A stretch of 64,000 nt of DNA, from assembly GCF_028583425.1 (NCBI RefSeq), contig NC_072790.1, positions 211,646,897-211,710,896 on the forward strand. Reading direction: 5' to 3'. Position 1 is the stretch's first letter. Each line of letters begins with the position of its first letter. The position numbers and the translations under genes are program-made. Shown here piece after piece: positions 1-15,300 of the stretch. This DNA comes from Eublepharis macularius. Taxonomy: Eukaryota > Chordata > Lepidosauria > Squamata > Eublepharidae. A model generated the notes under the pieces. That model had not been told where the DNA came from, ran no database searches, and saw nothing but the letters and a program-made list of their open reading frames with translations.

Positions 1-346
1 TTTCTGCAAGTCCTGCTCAATTCATAGAACTTTAGATCCCATTGTTGGTTCCTTGGATTCTTGCCAATTTCACTCAGCCCCACCACCCCATAACCATCAA
101 CAATGTTAGGGGCATATTTCACCATGTGGACAGTGAGAACAAGAACTAGCTGAACAATTAAAAAAAAAATCAGAGAATCTATAGTGTGTTCCAGTTCTTA
201 ATATGTTTTCCAGTAACAAGCTTTTCTGTGTTGATGTTCAGTGATGTGATACACTGAACTATAGTACCTCTTTCATAATGTTTCGTAAATGCTTTGTATC
301 ACTTTATGTCTATGCTGACATCCATTCTTAATTATTCTTGTCCTAG
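1..346 (+). other. ERLEC1 intron, left edge of window
   Basis: Intronic sequence ending in the acceptor TCCTAG at 341-346. No upstream ERLEC1 exon and no recognisable repeat is seen. Confidence 0.7.
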
Positions 347-3300
347 GAGGAAGAAAAAGATTACAAAGGGCCAAGTGCTGCAGAATTGTTGGAACCTCTT
401 TTTAAACAAAGTAGCTGTTCTTACCGAGTACGTCCAACTTTGGTTTGAGATAAAGGCGCCAAGCTCCTTGTGCCTATGTTAGTAACCCAGAACAAAAAGT
501 TTTTTGCAAACCTTTTCTGTTTTTGGTTTTTCACCTTGCCCACAGTTTCTCAGATTCAGGTCCCCTATACATCAGCAGACATTATTAAATTGTGTTAAAA
601 TGTAATAATTATTCCCAAATAACTTGTAACACTAAATGATAATGTATCTGATTAGTTACAGGGAGGAAATGAGGCTTGGTGTGTTTCTGTTGTTGAAAGG
701 GAACAGTTGCATCATGCACTATATAGATTGGCCACCGAGAATGTGGAAGGGTTGTGTGCGTTTTAAGCAGTCACAATGCCCTGGTTCTTTTTTCCTCCTT
801 CCTCATCTCAGGAAGCTACAGATTTTCCTGAGTGGACCTCAGAGATAACAGAGACGTTTGCTTGTGAACTCCAGCATCATTGTTGCCATCACATTCTTTT
901 TCTCTCACTTTTGGGTGGCCTAGTGTAGAATTTATGGTGCTCATTCCAGCAGATTTTTTCCTCTGACAGATCTGTTACCATGGTGCAGGGGGCATTTCCT
1001 CTGATGCACTGACATCTTGTGCCAGAGGAGATCTCTTTGCACTATGTGAAGGAGCTGCCATTGGAGGAACAGATCTGCAGGATCAAGCCCATAGAATTTT
1101 TTCATGTTCTGAGCATTTGGGGGAGTAGGCAGGCTATACATCTAAGTAACTTCTCAGATTTTACACGTGTTGCGATATTCATTATCATTGTGCACAGTTA
1201 AAGAGGCTGGGTATTCAGCAGCATCATAGTGTCACGGATTTACGTTCCACACATTTTGTTCCCTGCATATAAACAGAAGGCCATCTCTGACAATGCAAAG
1301 GGTCAGAGTATTAGGATGCAGAGTTATACAGATGGTGCTGTCCTAATATGTATGTATGGCATGGGGCAGCAGGTTGCAGCTCTCAACATGCCCCAGAAAT
1401 TGTAGTGGGGGTGGTAAGGACATTGGTCTGCAAACTGAAGTTGTGTTTAATTGAAATGCATTTGATTTAAATAAAGGCTTAATTCATTACAATAGAATAT
1501 TGGCAATCACTTGAATGTATATTGAGATACTAAATTTATATGTTAAGAATTTTAATGTTTTAATGCTACCTGAGTTCTAATAGTCTTCCATGGCTGTGCC
1601 TGGACTGATGCTTTGCTGTTTAAAAATAAATCTTTCTTACAGTGTTGACCTGTCTATGTGTAAGTATGTCTGTGTGTAGACATATAGATATCAATTTATT
1701 TCAATTCATTTTTAGATTGAATCCTATTGGACATATGAAATCTGTCATGGTAAACATATTCGTCAGTATCATGAAGAGAAGGAAACTGGGAAGGTACGTC
1801 TTATTAACACATTCAGTCTAAAGACCTGTAATTTCATTACTGAACTTTTTACAAGTTTTGTTTCTAGCAAAATATTGACAAAATAAAGAGTAAAGTGAAA
1901 AAATTAAAAATATGTTTTGTTTTGTTTGTAGAAAACAAATATTCAAGAATACTATCTTGGAAACATGCTGCGGAAGAGCCCAGTGCTTGATCCAGGTTTG
2001 TCATTTTGCCTTCTAAGTGCTGATGCTCAGAAAGAGGAGAGACCACAACTATTCATTGCAAAATGGAAAGGCTGCAGTTTTAAACTGCTGGAATGTAGAC
2101 ATGCATTAAATATTCCATAACCTCTTATTCTAGTTGATAAAATGACTTTCATGATTTCCAGTAGAAGAAAATTTAGAACAATATAGGGCACCCATTCCTG
2201 CCACTCTGTTCATTTAAATATTACTGTTTCTCAGTCTCTAATACCTGAGGCAGCTTACAAACAGACAGCAAATCCTGTAGGCTACAATAAGAAGAAAACA
2301 AAACATTTTAACTAATGCTGAAAGTTTAACTCTTGTGTAGGGAGGACATTCTAAAGTTGAGGTGTCACTTCAAAAAATGTTCTGTGCCTTGTTGCCATTC
2401 GTTTTACTGTAGAAATCAGGTACATGGAGCAGAGCTTCTGATGATAGTATGACCTTAATTGATTGACAGGCTGTATGGGACAAGGGAGTCTGAAAAAATC
2501 AGCACTTTGGAGTGGACTCAGAAGTGCATCAACCTGCATCAAAACTGTAGAGATGTTTCTTGTAACCACTACTTGTCAACAGTCTCACACTTGCATTTTG
2601 TAGCATTTGTAGTTTCTGAACTGTCTTTAAAGATAGCCTCATATAGAGTGTGTACAATAATCTGACTTGGATATAATCAAAGCATGGATAACTGGCCAAA
2701 TCATATGTCTTAAGGAACAGTAGCAGTTTTCCAAAGGTTCTGAAAGCCACAAACAGAATCTTAGCCTTCAACTGTAGGTCAACTTCTAATCACAGCAAGC
2801 TGCAAATTCACTCTAGTAGGGGAAACCCCATCCAAAACATGTTTGACTCCTCATTCACTGGTGGCACCATCAGCACCTGACAGCATCTCAGTCTTGATAG
2901 TGCTTCAGTTTGTCAGTCCATTACTGCCTCCAGGCACTCATGCTGTGTCACTGCTGTATTGGTTCGTTCCTCCACTTCCAAGAAGTTAACCATGTAATGA
3001 CAGTTTACTGGAAGGACAGTTGAGGTGTATATAAGCAAAAGTTCAGCAAGCAAAATGGAATCACATGTATCTTTGTGAGTCACTTTCATGCTCATTGTTT
3101 GAGGGTTATGACGGGGGGGGGGCCTTCACACAAGCCTGCCAAATATATACAACCTGTATCATTGGGGGGTAGGATTGTGCCCACTTCATGTACTGGGCAG
3201 CTATCTCACCTCCAAATCTTTCTCACATCCACCTCTTGGGCATGGTTTGATTAGCACCTGCATAGGCATCTGAGTACTGCTTATTCCATAACACAGTTAA

Positions 3301-6300
3301 TTTATTTATAAAATATGCTGCCACAGGATTTGATAATGGATGCTAGCTTAGATGGCTTTAAAGGGAGATTAGGTAAGTTCATGGAAGAGAACTATATCAG
3401 TGGGCATGAATCTTCGGCATGATCCAGCAAGATTATTCTCCAAGGGGTAAAGATCACACAAATTGGGTGTATATGTGTAGGCCTTATTTAAATCTCATGC
3501 CTGGTAGGAGGCAGGTTAGGCATCCAGTGGGTAAATTGAGTAAAAACCATGCATTGGTGCTTTGGCGGTTATGTGGATAGAACTAGAGATTCTTCTTTGT
3601 GTAATATCTAGCATGTTAGACACTGTGGCATTGTGAAACTTGGGAGTCTCTAGGCTTTTTCCTCACCAACAGCTGAGCACAGAGACTAGAAATAAAGCCT
3701 GATGACAGCAAAGACAGCCCAGCATTGGTTCTGCATCCACCATCACTTCTCCAAGAAATAGTTCCCCTGCACACACATTTGTGCCATCCAACATATATTG
3801 GACAAAGAACCTGTTTTTGCTGAATCTGTAGCTTATCCCTAAATGTTACTATCAAATCTGAGACTGATTTTAACTTAAGATGATACCAAAAGTGAGTAGT
3901 GTATTGAGAGAGATAATCTTGTGTCTGAAGGTTCCTTTCTTTGCTGTTACATATATCATCTTATATATCTTTGCTGTTATATCATTATATTAGTGAATGA
4001 ATTTGATGCCTATGCTTTTCTTAATGTTTTCCAGAGCAAGAGGATAAGGACAATGAAAAAGACAGTGTAAAAGAAGTAAGTAGGAAATTGTTGGTTTCTC
4101 TCTTATAATTCTCCTCATGAATAGTTCTGTCCAAGAATTCAAGTCTGTAGCTGAATCCTGTAGGTTCTTTCTAGAGATGGGCACGATCCGAATTACGATC
4201 CAAAACCCCCCACGGTAATGGCGATCACGCGATCGTGACTCAGCGGATCGTGATCGGCCACAGCCAACGATCCAGTGATCGGGAGGGGGGCTGGATCGTG
4301 CTCGGATCGGGAAGCCAGACACTCAGGCGCCAGTAATCTATTCCCGGGCAACAGAGCCAGGGGAATGCCTGAGCTGTGTTTCCCCTCCTTCTATCGCCCT
4401 GGAAACCCGAATGGAAGCCCAGCTTTCCTTGATCAACAGGGCTTCCTTCCAACCACGGAGCAGCAAAGCAGTCACCAGTTGGGAGAAGACACCCAGGGGA
4501 GGGAGGGGGAAGGGGGAGTTCTGTAGCCATGGGCACTCCATTCTCATCCTTGCAAACCCTGATAGGCAGCTCTGACAGCCAAACACAGAAGGCCAAACAC
4601 AAACACAGATGCCACTGGCATCACCCACCGTTCTTTTCTCACCAGCGCGCTCGCTTTTGGCCTGGCGGGCGGGCACATGGGGGGTGCCGGCGGCGAGCGG
4701 CCAGACCCCCTGCCCCCTGAGGGGAGGTGGCTCGTCGCCGTCTCCCCGTGCCCGGTGGCCGCCGCCAACACTCACCTTACCACATAGCTGGGAATAGCAG
4801 CGCACCCCACTTTGGCCTCCACGATCCACAGATCGGGAACGGGAGATGATCAGTGTGGATCGTTTAGTCGGGATCGTCACCGGCACCGATCCACGATCAG
4901 CTGGATCGGCAATTTTTTTTGGATCGTGCCCATCTCTAGTTCTTTCTGCTCTCAGTGGCACTTTTCTCTCACACCTTAAGCCCTCCCATGACACAAACCT
5001 TACACTTGGGGAAGGCACCAGCATTATTGAGACGGATCCATGGGATCCAACTTTCTAGACTGTTGAGGTTCCCTTTTCCATTTTTGGCTGATGTTAGAAA
5101 AAACACCCTGGGCATTAATGGCAGACCCAGTATATATTCAGATCTATTAGCTTTTCCACTAGATGCCTCCCACTCAATTCCATATGAACAGAAGTTGGGG
5201 GAAACAAACCAGTGCTTGTTTTTTTTTTATTTTCCTTTTCTTTCAAATGTAGATTCCTACAAAAAATATAGAAGGACAGATGACTCCATATTACCCTGTT
5301 GAAATGGGAAATGGCACACCATGTAGCTTGAGACAAAACCTGCCCAGATCAAGTACAGTAATGTATGTATGCCATCCTGAATCGAAGCATGAGATCCTAT
5401 CTGTGGCAGAGGTTACTACATGTGAATATGAAGCGGTCATTTTAACCCCCCTGTTATGCAGCCATCCTAAGTATAGGTAAGAATTTCAGCTAAAACTACA
5501 GCTAGGTCACATGGTTGGAGGAATCAGTTTCAATCAGCAGAGAGAGAAACCAGTTCTCATTTTTCTGTTATGTTGATTCTGTGTGATTTGTTCGCCCAGT
5601 TTTGTTTTGTTAGCCAACTTGAACATACCAGCAGAAAGACGGGTTTTTTAACCTAATCAATTATACTCTATTCTAGAGTGCCTGTTTTACAGGACTATGG
5701 TAGATGTCTGCCTACAATATTTTCTCAAAGATCCCATCTTAGGAGCTGCTTCCAAAGAAATTCAAACTGTTGCTTCAGGATATTACGCCTTATGTGAGCT
5801 GCTATCAGTAACAGTATCTGCATGTTGAATTCTTCTGCTCGGTTACTTGCCCATGTCATGATGTATTCCTTTGATGTGTTTTTCTGACACAGTTCTAAAT
5901 CATTGGTGTGTGGGGAGAGCTTGGCATACAATGTATTTCAGGGAAACAACAAAGAGCAGCTTCCTAAAACTGGCTGGAAAGAAAATAATTGGATTGAATT
6001 CATGACAGTATTCTGGAATTATATCAGAAGTAGTAATAGATGACAATTACAATCAAAATTTAAAAGCGTACATATGTATTACCCACTGGTAATGATATTT
6101 GGGATTCAGGTGAAACATGGATGCTTAAAAATAGCTATGTTTATGAGTCATTGAACTAAAAGAAAAATGTAAGATTTAGCTTGTCTTCCCCATTTGTCAG
6201 TGCTTTTTATCACTGTGTGACACATGTACTGTTAACCATTATAATTATGATCAGTTATTCTTAATCTGGGAATCAATAGCATACTTACTGTTAATTGTGC

Positions 6301-9300
6301 TGTTTTGTTTGATGGTGTTGCATCAGGATTTGCACATATTGTTAGGAGGTGTGCAGCTTTTCTTATTGCTCATTCCTTTGCACATGTTGTAGGAAGAGGA
6401 GCCTTTGCAGGGTAGCAGGTCACCCTTCTAATGGGTGCAGGTGTTGACTCTTCTTATCTTAATGTACCAGCCATTGGGAAGGCCATTGATTCCATTCTAG
6501 GGGCTGGGTTTTGTTTTATTTAGGATCAGAGTTGGTAATTTTGAATATTTTGATCCAGGTTTTATTAGCAGATAAGTATCTCGCAGTTCCTCTTTTATCC
6601 CTTTCCTCAAAACCCACGTGTCCCTGCAGAAGTTCAAATGCACACACAGTGTGCTAGGACACAAATCTCATTCATTGCAGTGGTGGAATCATCTCAGTGC
6701 ATCATCTTAACACATCTGTGGAGGTTTGAGTCAGATTCCTTGGGCATAACAAGGAAAAGCTCAGTATGCTTAAGTCTTTTGTCATCATATAAATGGGGTT
6801 TAAATATGTCTTAGTTTTCTTTAAATTGCACCTCTTGCCCATGTTGAGAAGATGAGACTCATACAGGATACTGGGGCTTTCCTTTTGTCAGCAGTGGAAA
6901 AGAAGCAAGTTTTGCCTTTCCTCAGATAGTGGAATCCTAAGCCTATACTCTTCTCTATGTCTGGCTGACTGCAGTCCCAATGCATAGTCAAGCACTCTTA
7001 AGTGTGCCCTGGGTTTGCAGCATTTGACTTTGGAATTAGCTCCATTGATTTCAGTAGAACTTGCTTCGAAGTAAGTATGCTTAGGATTTCAGTATTAATG
7101 GTCAATTTAACTTTCATATCTCAACTAAAAGTTTCAGTACAGAGGGTCGATGAAAAAGAAGGCTTTCCAATATCTGCTTTCTTTTCAAACTTGCTGCTGG
7201 ATGTTTTGCTGAGGAGTTCATAGTCTGCTAAGATCCAGCCGAGGCAGCATTAAAGATGACTGACAACAGGATTTGCAAGACAATCTGCTTGTATGAGCCG
7301 TGTGACATCAGAGGAGGGTCTCATGGAAGATCACAACATCTTCCCTGAAAAGTTATTTGCAGTGAAAAGTTAATGCAGTGGACAGTGTTGTGTGTTGTGT
7401 GAAAAAAACTATGTACCCAAAGAAACCAGGAAGTGGAGCACAATAGTGAAACATGAGATGTAATCTGAATCTCACCCCTTGGCACAAATATCAGCAGAAA
7501 TTGCTTCAAAATTTAGTGTTTGTTTTCTGAGAATGGGACTCTCCTTATTGGAGATTGCACATATGGTTCAAACAAGGGTTGTCTACTGTGTTATTTTGTG
7601 AATCCTACAAAGCCTGTAAGATTGGGAACATGCTTTCTTTGCTAGACTGTGGTGTGGAAGTAAAAGCTGTAACAATCTCTAAGTGGCATTGCTATGTCAT
7701 GTTTGAGCTGGCAAGTCCTCTGGTCAGAACTGCACTCCAGGCCTGAACACACTGGAGGGGAAATGGGTTTAGGTGAAATCAGTCTCAGCCCCCATCTCAT
7801 CTACGGTGTGGGAACAGTAACAGCATCCTGCTTTTACAAGGCTGTCTGTTATAGAGGTTACTGGGAAGATGTGTTCAAAGCATTTGAGCACATAGTATTG
7901 TCACAGTGCTTCTCTTCCAATCTCATTGCTATTTTTTGGGCAGGTTCAGATCTTCCCCTGTAAACGACATATTTTGTCAATCGCTGCCAGGATCCCCGCT
8001 GAAACCTCATAACCTGGAGCAGCTGGAACAGCAGCAAGAAATGCTGAAGATGCCTTTGAGAAGGGCCAAGGAGGTAGGAATACTGAAGCACAGAGATGAC
8101 ACCACAGATGTGGAGTGTAGATTGTGTCTGATAATCTGCAACCACTGCAGTTTGAAAAACTGGGTCCTAATTTCCACCATGACATATTGCATGGTTAAAG
8201 GTGAAACACGGGTGTTACATCCAGTAAGTCAAATTGTTTATTTTATATACTGTCATTGAAAAACTTCCACCTTTAACCAAACAAGTCCCTAATTCTTTTT
8301 TCCAGTAAAATTCAGGTTCTCAGACAGACAACTGTTTTACACACTACACTATACTTATAAAAAGTGACAGAAATATATTAACTGGCAAAAATAACACAAT
8401 TAAAAATCAGCGAAGCTTGAAGAAAGGCCTTTGCTTTGGCTGAATAGTCCGTAAAAATATCTGTCAATGGTACAGGGTCAGTTTTTTGTCTGGAATGGCC
8501 CCACAATAGGGAAGCATCTTCTTTAAAACTGCCCTGCACTTGTTCCATGCTTTTCATTGATCAGAGGCAGAACTCCCATTCTTAATAGAAGTCACAAACT
8601 TCCCTTCTTACTTCTTTCTCTAACGAGCGTGTGCTCTACAAGTCCTATTTGGTGGTCTCTACTTGCAGGGTAGTGCCTCTAAGACTTCCACTTTGGGAAC
8701 AAAGCCACCAGTCCACTTGTGATGTTGAAGCATCATTTCTGCCAGTCATTGAAATTCTGATTTGTCCAAGGATTGAAGGAGTGTGGTACTCACAGCTGTG
8801 CCTTCCCAATCAAGTTTCCCAGCTCAGTTCTGATTATTTTAATATACTACACATGGCAACTGTTCACTGACTCCTGAATCTCTCTCTCTTTCTCAATTTT
8901 AAGGAAGAAACTAGTTCAGCAAAGGAAGAAAAATTTTCATCTATCCACAAACCAGTGGCTGTTGGAAGCAACCAACTGTTGACAGTTGGCACAACTCACA
9001 TCTCCAAACTGACAGATGAGCAACTCATAAAAGAATTCCTTAGTGGGTCTTACTGCTTCCATGGGGTGAGCTTTATACGCTGAGTTCTGTTTTGCATTTA
9101 CATCATCTATGCGTCCTTTGCAGTTGCACTTGTATTGGTTTTGAATGAAATGCAGCTTTCCCTCAAAGCTGGGAACATCTCAGTGCCCCATGGTGCAGAA
9201 ATACAAATTTCAGAGTAATTTGATGCTGAATGCAAATAGACTTGAAAAATATTTTCTGTGTCTGAGAGCATGTTTGATGGAATCTCTGCATGCTATTCCT

Positions 9301-12300
9301 TTTTTTTTAAAAAACTGTAAACAACACAAGTTGGGGTGACAAATGATGTGCATGCATGTTTGACATGCAGATCTTATGACTTTTTCCTCTTCTGAGTGTC
9401 AGTTTGGTGCTCCTGAATAAATAACATGAATGGGATTCAGTGAATGCTGGTACCTGTTGAGTGCATGCACTAGTTTTTTCTCCTGAATTTCCTTTCATAA
9501 AGTCCTACCGGCCACACTGAACTCCAAAAGTGCTCTTTGGAAAAATAGGGTGGATGTGCCAAGACAACATCCATTAAAATGATTCTCCTGCCTAATCTCC
9601 AGTATGCTCTTGAGCTCTGAGTTTAAGAGCAGCTTGGGGAGCTGTATGAGTCATCTGAACAGAAGGGATGAGAAAGCCACTACAGTGCACATTTGGACAG
9701 CCACCATGGGAAACGGGCCCTTTAAAACACTCTGACACACCTGAGTCAGGGTACAGGGCCCCTTTAAGGATCCTCTTCCTGCTGAACAGCTGTCCACCAG
9801 CTAACAATTGGCAGCATAGGGGAAATATCCAGATGGTACCCAGAAAGCTTTCAATAAAAACTGATGGGTATACTGGGTATTGTGTACACCTCCACCATGC
9901 AATAATTACATCCCTGCTTAAAATACTTGACCAGTAGTGATGAGTGCATGCTGAATAACTGTTCTAAAGAAGATGCTTGCTTTTGCATCATTTTCTTTCT
10001 CTTTTTTTTTTGTAGGGAGTTGGCTGGTGGAAGTATGAATTCTGCTATGGCAAATATGTACATCAATATCATGAGGTATGTAGAAATTACATTGGAAAGG
10101 TTCTACCAGTGGATGACCACATGTGTTGTTTTTTGGCTTCTCGGGAAAGCTCTTGAAAGAAGGGTGTGAACTTGAAGTGGGTAGAATCCATTGATAAAGA
10201 CACTGTCTCCTTGTACCTGTTAAGTTGGACCCTTTTGGAGACAGGGTATTGGATGAAATGGGCCAAAATTCTAACACTGTAGAGGGGTTCACAAGTTCTG
10301 TGACTTAGGGGATTTCATGTATTTGCTTAATTTATAGTCTGCCTTTGTTGCTGAGACTCAGAGCAAAAAAATGCTTCATGAAAAGCAGAGAAATTAGGAT
10401 ATCTAGATGGCATCAGTCTGGAATGGTCTAAACTGTGTTTGCACATTACTCAAACTCAGCTGTCTTGTCTAGGTTCTCCCATGAACTGCTAAACAATGCT
10501 GGCCTAATCTTGCCCCAAGATATTGTGCATACTGGGAAAGAATTTAGCGCACGTGTGTGTACTATTACACTGCTCACATTAATTTAAATGGGACTTGTCC
10601 ATGATAACTTCTCCCTGCATTGTGCAGATTGATTGCTTTGGCTCCATGCTCCCTGGTGTCCTCAAGATCTCTTGTACACAGAAAGCACACAGTCATTTTG
10701 CTAGTGAGAGAGACACCATAATACGATCTTTTGATTTTAGTCACATGATATAAATGGTTTGTGAAAGAACTCCATCTTTATAAAATCATGTCATTATGCC
10801 TGAATTTGGTAATTTCTAACACTTTTCAGAATGTGGTAGTGGATGATCTTTTCTCACTGGGGTCCTTTCAAAAGAATATTTTTCTCTAGGAGTATTGGTT
10901 GTGGCGATGCAACTGTGCTTGTCATTGGATGAGAAGCTGGCCCTATTAACTTAACCTTAGATTATTTTATTTTTTTAGGATAAAGAAAAGGGCAAAACAA
11001 CAGTAGTTGTGGGCACCTGGAATAAGGCAGAACATACTGATTGGGCACAAAACAATGAGGCCAGAGCATATCAGCTCAGAGATGATGGCCAGAAAACTGT
11101 GAAGTACGTCTGCATCAGTTTCCATTTAATACCCTAGAAAGAGATTGCTTTATTGTAGCACTTGCCTTAAAACCAACAGAGTAAAGATGGTCTGTTTATT
11201 ATATTTCATCCCACCCTTCTTCCCAAGTAAGTCAAGGTGGTTCTTTCCTCCTCTTGATCTGCAGCTCTAATAACTGCATTGCACTGGTTCTGTTTAGACT
11301 CCATGCAGAAAATCAGAATTACACAGCGTAGTTCCATCCAAGGCTACTAAAAAGTTCAGACTTCTGCTGAACCTTTCAGCTGCTTATTAAGTCCACAGAA
11401 GTTATTTGCCTGTTATACTTGGATGGGTTGAGAGGAAACAAAGAGAGAGGTGTCTTGCACTTTAGGACAGTTTTCTTGCCAGATCACTTAGATGAGATTT
11501 TATTTGCCCCAACTGAGTGGCTGCTTTCAAGCCTTTAAGGGTGCTTAAAGTCAGCTTTTGTGCTGGCGATTTCATGGACAACATGGATTAGACTGAGTGA
11601 TCTGTGGATACAAGGATCACAGAACTTTTCCACATTCCCCTCCTCCCAGCAGTCTTTTCAACTGGAAGAAAATTGATTCCTAGAATTGTGGGACCTGCAT
11701 GCCACATGAGTCAGAGTGCTGTGCTGAGGAGGAAAAGAGGGTGGAATCACCCTTTCCTCCCTCTTCCATCAGCGCAGCTCCACTGATAGAAGAGGCAGAA
11801 GGGCAATTTTTTTCCCTCCACTCGGCTGCTCTCCTGACTCACATTGGTATTACTCCACGTAGATCTTGCCAGCCTGGGAATCAGCTTTCCTGGAGAAAGA
11901 GGTGAAGTGGTGTGGAGAGTGCAGAGAAGATAAGTCTGTGCTTTCTGCTAATAGATTGCTAGATACAGCCCTATCTTAGCATTGTGATTTGGGCTAGAGT
12001 GCAGCTGTTTTAGCACTGTAATACTGTAAAGATAAATTAGCTAATAGCTCTTCTAATTTCAGGCTAAAGAGATTGTTAGAAGATTACATGACATCCAGGG
12101 CAGAGTTGTGAATCTGGCATCTTCCCTATTTACCTAAAGCAGGAAACTGGTCCACTGAGGGCCAACTCACATGCAAGCCTATTCACTAAGGGCAATTAAT
12201 ATATATTAGCTTTGTATAATGTGTGCGTAAGCAGCAAGGGAACTGATTGTCTCTACTGTACTGGCAAGGATAATTTTACTCCTCTGCAGATGATGTTGAT

Positions 12301-15300
12301 TTATATTTCTCACTGAACTCAGGAACTTGAAAGTTATTGGGATCTGTTGGCTGCTGGGAGTAGGGGTTGGGAATGTTTAGTGAAAGAAAAAAATGTTACA
12401 CCAGTTGCCAACACTTCTTAAGAGCATAGCATAGTGTGACCTAGATAGCACTGTGGCAAAATAATCTTATGATGTCAACCTAAGTACTTAAGTGTAGTCA
12501 AATTCTCCACGCTGCATAGTAGGGCAACATAGACAACCAATTTTCCACATGACTACACAACATAAGTTGCCATGTGGAAAATGATTGTATCCATCCCAAC
12601 TGATCCAAAAAAATAAATACAAGTCATCTGTCTAGTACATTTAGTCAAGCACCTTAGACACTAAACTCTACTGGCACTGTGATGAGAACTGCTTTTATGC
12701 TTTGGAGGTCATCTGAAACTCGCCTATCTCATCAAAGTCCAATTGAGCAAGGCCTATAAGTCCCACTATAATATTACCTTACAGAAGATGCACATCATTA
12801 TAATGTATGAACTGGCTTCAGCTTGAATGGATGCCAACAAACCCGAAAATAATTTTGGTTAATTGTTGTCAATCTTTATGCCTCCCATTGTTAAGTTTTC
12901 AGAAATTTTACCATGCTTTCAGGTATATGAAGCAATGTGCTACAATCCAGCCATAAAGACCAGAAATTTTGATAGTGGCAGCTGATATTCTGAGGCAGAT
13001 GGGTTGAAGAGATGGACTGTTCAGTCACCTTCCTTTGTAGGGCACAAATCGTATCTGGAGTGAACCAAATCTACACTAGCACAATGTGCTGCTCAAAACA
13101 CTAGAGCAATCTAAGGCATTTCCAGGCACAGAAGCAAAACCGCTCTAACAGTGAAATCCTAAGCAGAGTTACTCCAGTCTAAGCCCATTGGTTTCTGTGG
13201 GCTTAGACTGGAGTAAGTCTGCTTGGGATTTAATTGTAAGGGCCTAAGTGGGGTTTCTACGCTCCTATGTTCTCATATACTCTTCCTTTAGCATATTAGT
13301 ACTCTCCTTTAGCTGTTCTTGAGCCAACACCCACCCCCGTCAGCACTAGTAACAATTTGGCTTTAGTGCTCCACAGTAGTTATGTGGAACGTAGAATGTG
13401 ACTGGCTGACTCTTGTTACTTAACAGCCAAATTGAAACAGAATGTTGTGATAAAATTCTTAAACTTTTTCCTGGCAGAACAGTGTCTCACTACTATGGGC
13501 ATGGAGATTTGTGTGACTTAACTGGCAAGCCCCGACAGGTGACAGTCAAGTTGAAGTGAGTGGCATGCTTAACAAATTATTTGGTTCAAGAATTCGGCTC
13601 CAATCCCGGTGGAGTGAAGAGCTCCAGTGACTTCCATGTGCTTTGCAGTGGATATTTTTCTCTGACTAGTATTCTTTCCCTCCAGTTTTCACAAGCATTT
13701 TTGTCATGCAGTGTCCCCTGTTCCAGGTGTTAAAAATCAAACAGTGCAAGGTTGTTTTTTTCTGGATTGTACCCCTTAATTATAACTCGCTTATCTGTTC
13801 TCAAATATCTGTCTCTATTTTGCCTTTATTTGTGAACTTACAATGTGTATTTGTGTGTATGATGGCTCTGCTTGATTTGTGATTAGCAGCCCAACCTGGT
13901 AACTTCTGCATTAGCATTTCAGTGCTTAACTTGGGATGTAGCAGTAATGATAGTGGCACAATACCATAACTGAGTGATACAAGTGAGGAACTTGCAGTGC
14001 CTTGCAAGGGGTACTCCCCTGTAAATCCTTCCTCGTTTCTTTTCATGGCAGCCCCTATACTCTCTTCCCTTTTCCTGTTCTCTTCTCTCCTTCCCATTCA
14101 CCAGCCTCCCTTGTCTTTGTCTGTTCCCTTCTTCAGCATTCCCTCTCCCTGGGAAAAGTCTGGCCAAGCCAAGTTGTGTAGGTAGTGAGTCTCTGGTGGT
14201 CACTGCTTGGCATGTCCTCCTCTGTCAAGGGACATGAGTTATGACATGGGAGCTGAGAAAGGATGGTACCTTTTCCAGGGCAGTTTTGGCTTCCAAGTGC
14301 ACATCTGCTTCCTCCCCCCTCCCCGCTCCCAATTTGTTTTACAATATTAGGCTTGGAAGGCTGAGCAATATGGTTGTAGTTGCATAGCAACCCCCAAAAT
14401 GACCCTGAGCTCTCAGAATGTCTTCTTTGTTTCTATTATTCTGAGGAATTCCAATCTCCCAATGTCTTCTTTTTTTAATTTCAGACTTTTCTATGAACCT
14501 GTCACTTCCTTCAGATTTATAGAGAATCTCCCATGTCTATCCTTCATTTTTTGGATTTTTTAAAATCCATACTCTATGGCCTAGTTCAGTATTATATATA
14601 TAAAGCTTGTATCTTGGCAAACCTTGCAGCCACTTTAAGATTACTTCACTGACACAAAGATTGGTTGTAAGCCTGCAAAATAATCATAATCAGAGTCCTG
14701 TAGGTTTGAGATACCTGCTAACAATAGTTTCTGTCTTAAGGTGTAAAGAATCAGATTCTCCCCATGCAGTAACAGTGTATATGCTGGAACCTCAGATCTG
14801 TCTATACATCCTTGGGGTATGTACAGCTGTCCCTGTGAACTTGCTCTGAACTATGCTGGTTTCCTAGAAACAGTTTGTCATTAAGATGCATTTCACCTAT
14901 AGAAAATATGAGTGCTCAGGCACAAAGTTTTCTATTTTCCATCATTTTGGGACCAACAAATTACTGTCCCTGTCAAGAATAAACCCTCTCCTTCCCACCC
15001 AGTTGAAAGGGAGAACAGATAACATGCAAGACCATGACACATTTTCCGAGAATCTTGATTTAAAGTAAATGGTGATAATAGCACAAGATTGATTTTAAGA
15101 GCTCATTAAAATCCTTTTTCGTGCCCTTCTTCAAGGAAAGCATTCAAATGCTGGGTGAAGTAGCTCTAAACCATTTTGCATTTTAAATCTGGAAGAGGCC
15201 AGCTAAGAGGCTGGAAGAGGCCAGCTAAGAGGTACTAAGCATATTAGATGTTATATGCAGCATTTATACTCAAATTTGTGTTGGGGTCATGACTGAAAGT

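Noticed and set aside
4338-5024. 228-codon open frame on the minus strand in an ERLEC1 intron
   Set aside because: Nearly all of it lies inside the 767-bp hAT element, and its relative at 43221 does not keep the frame.
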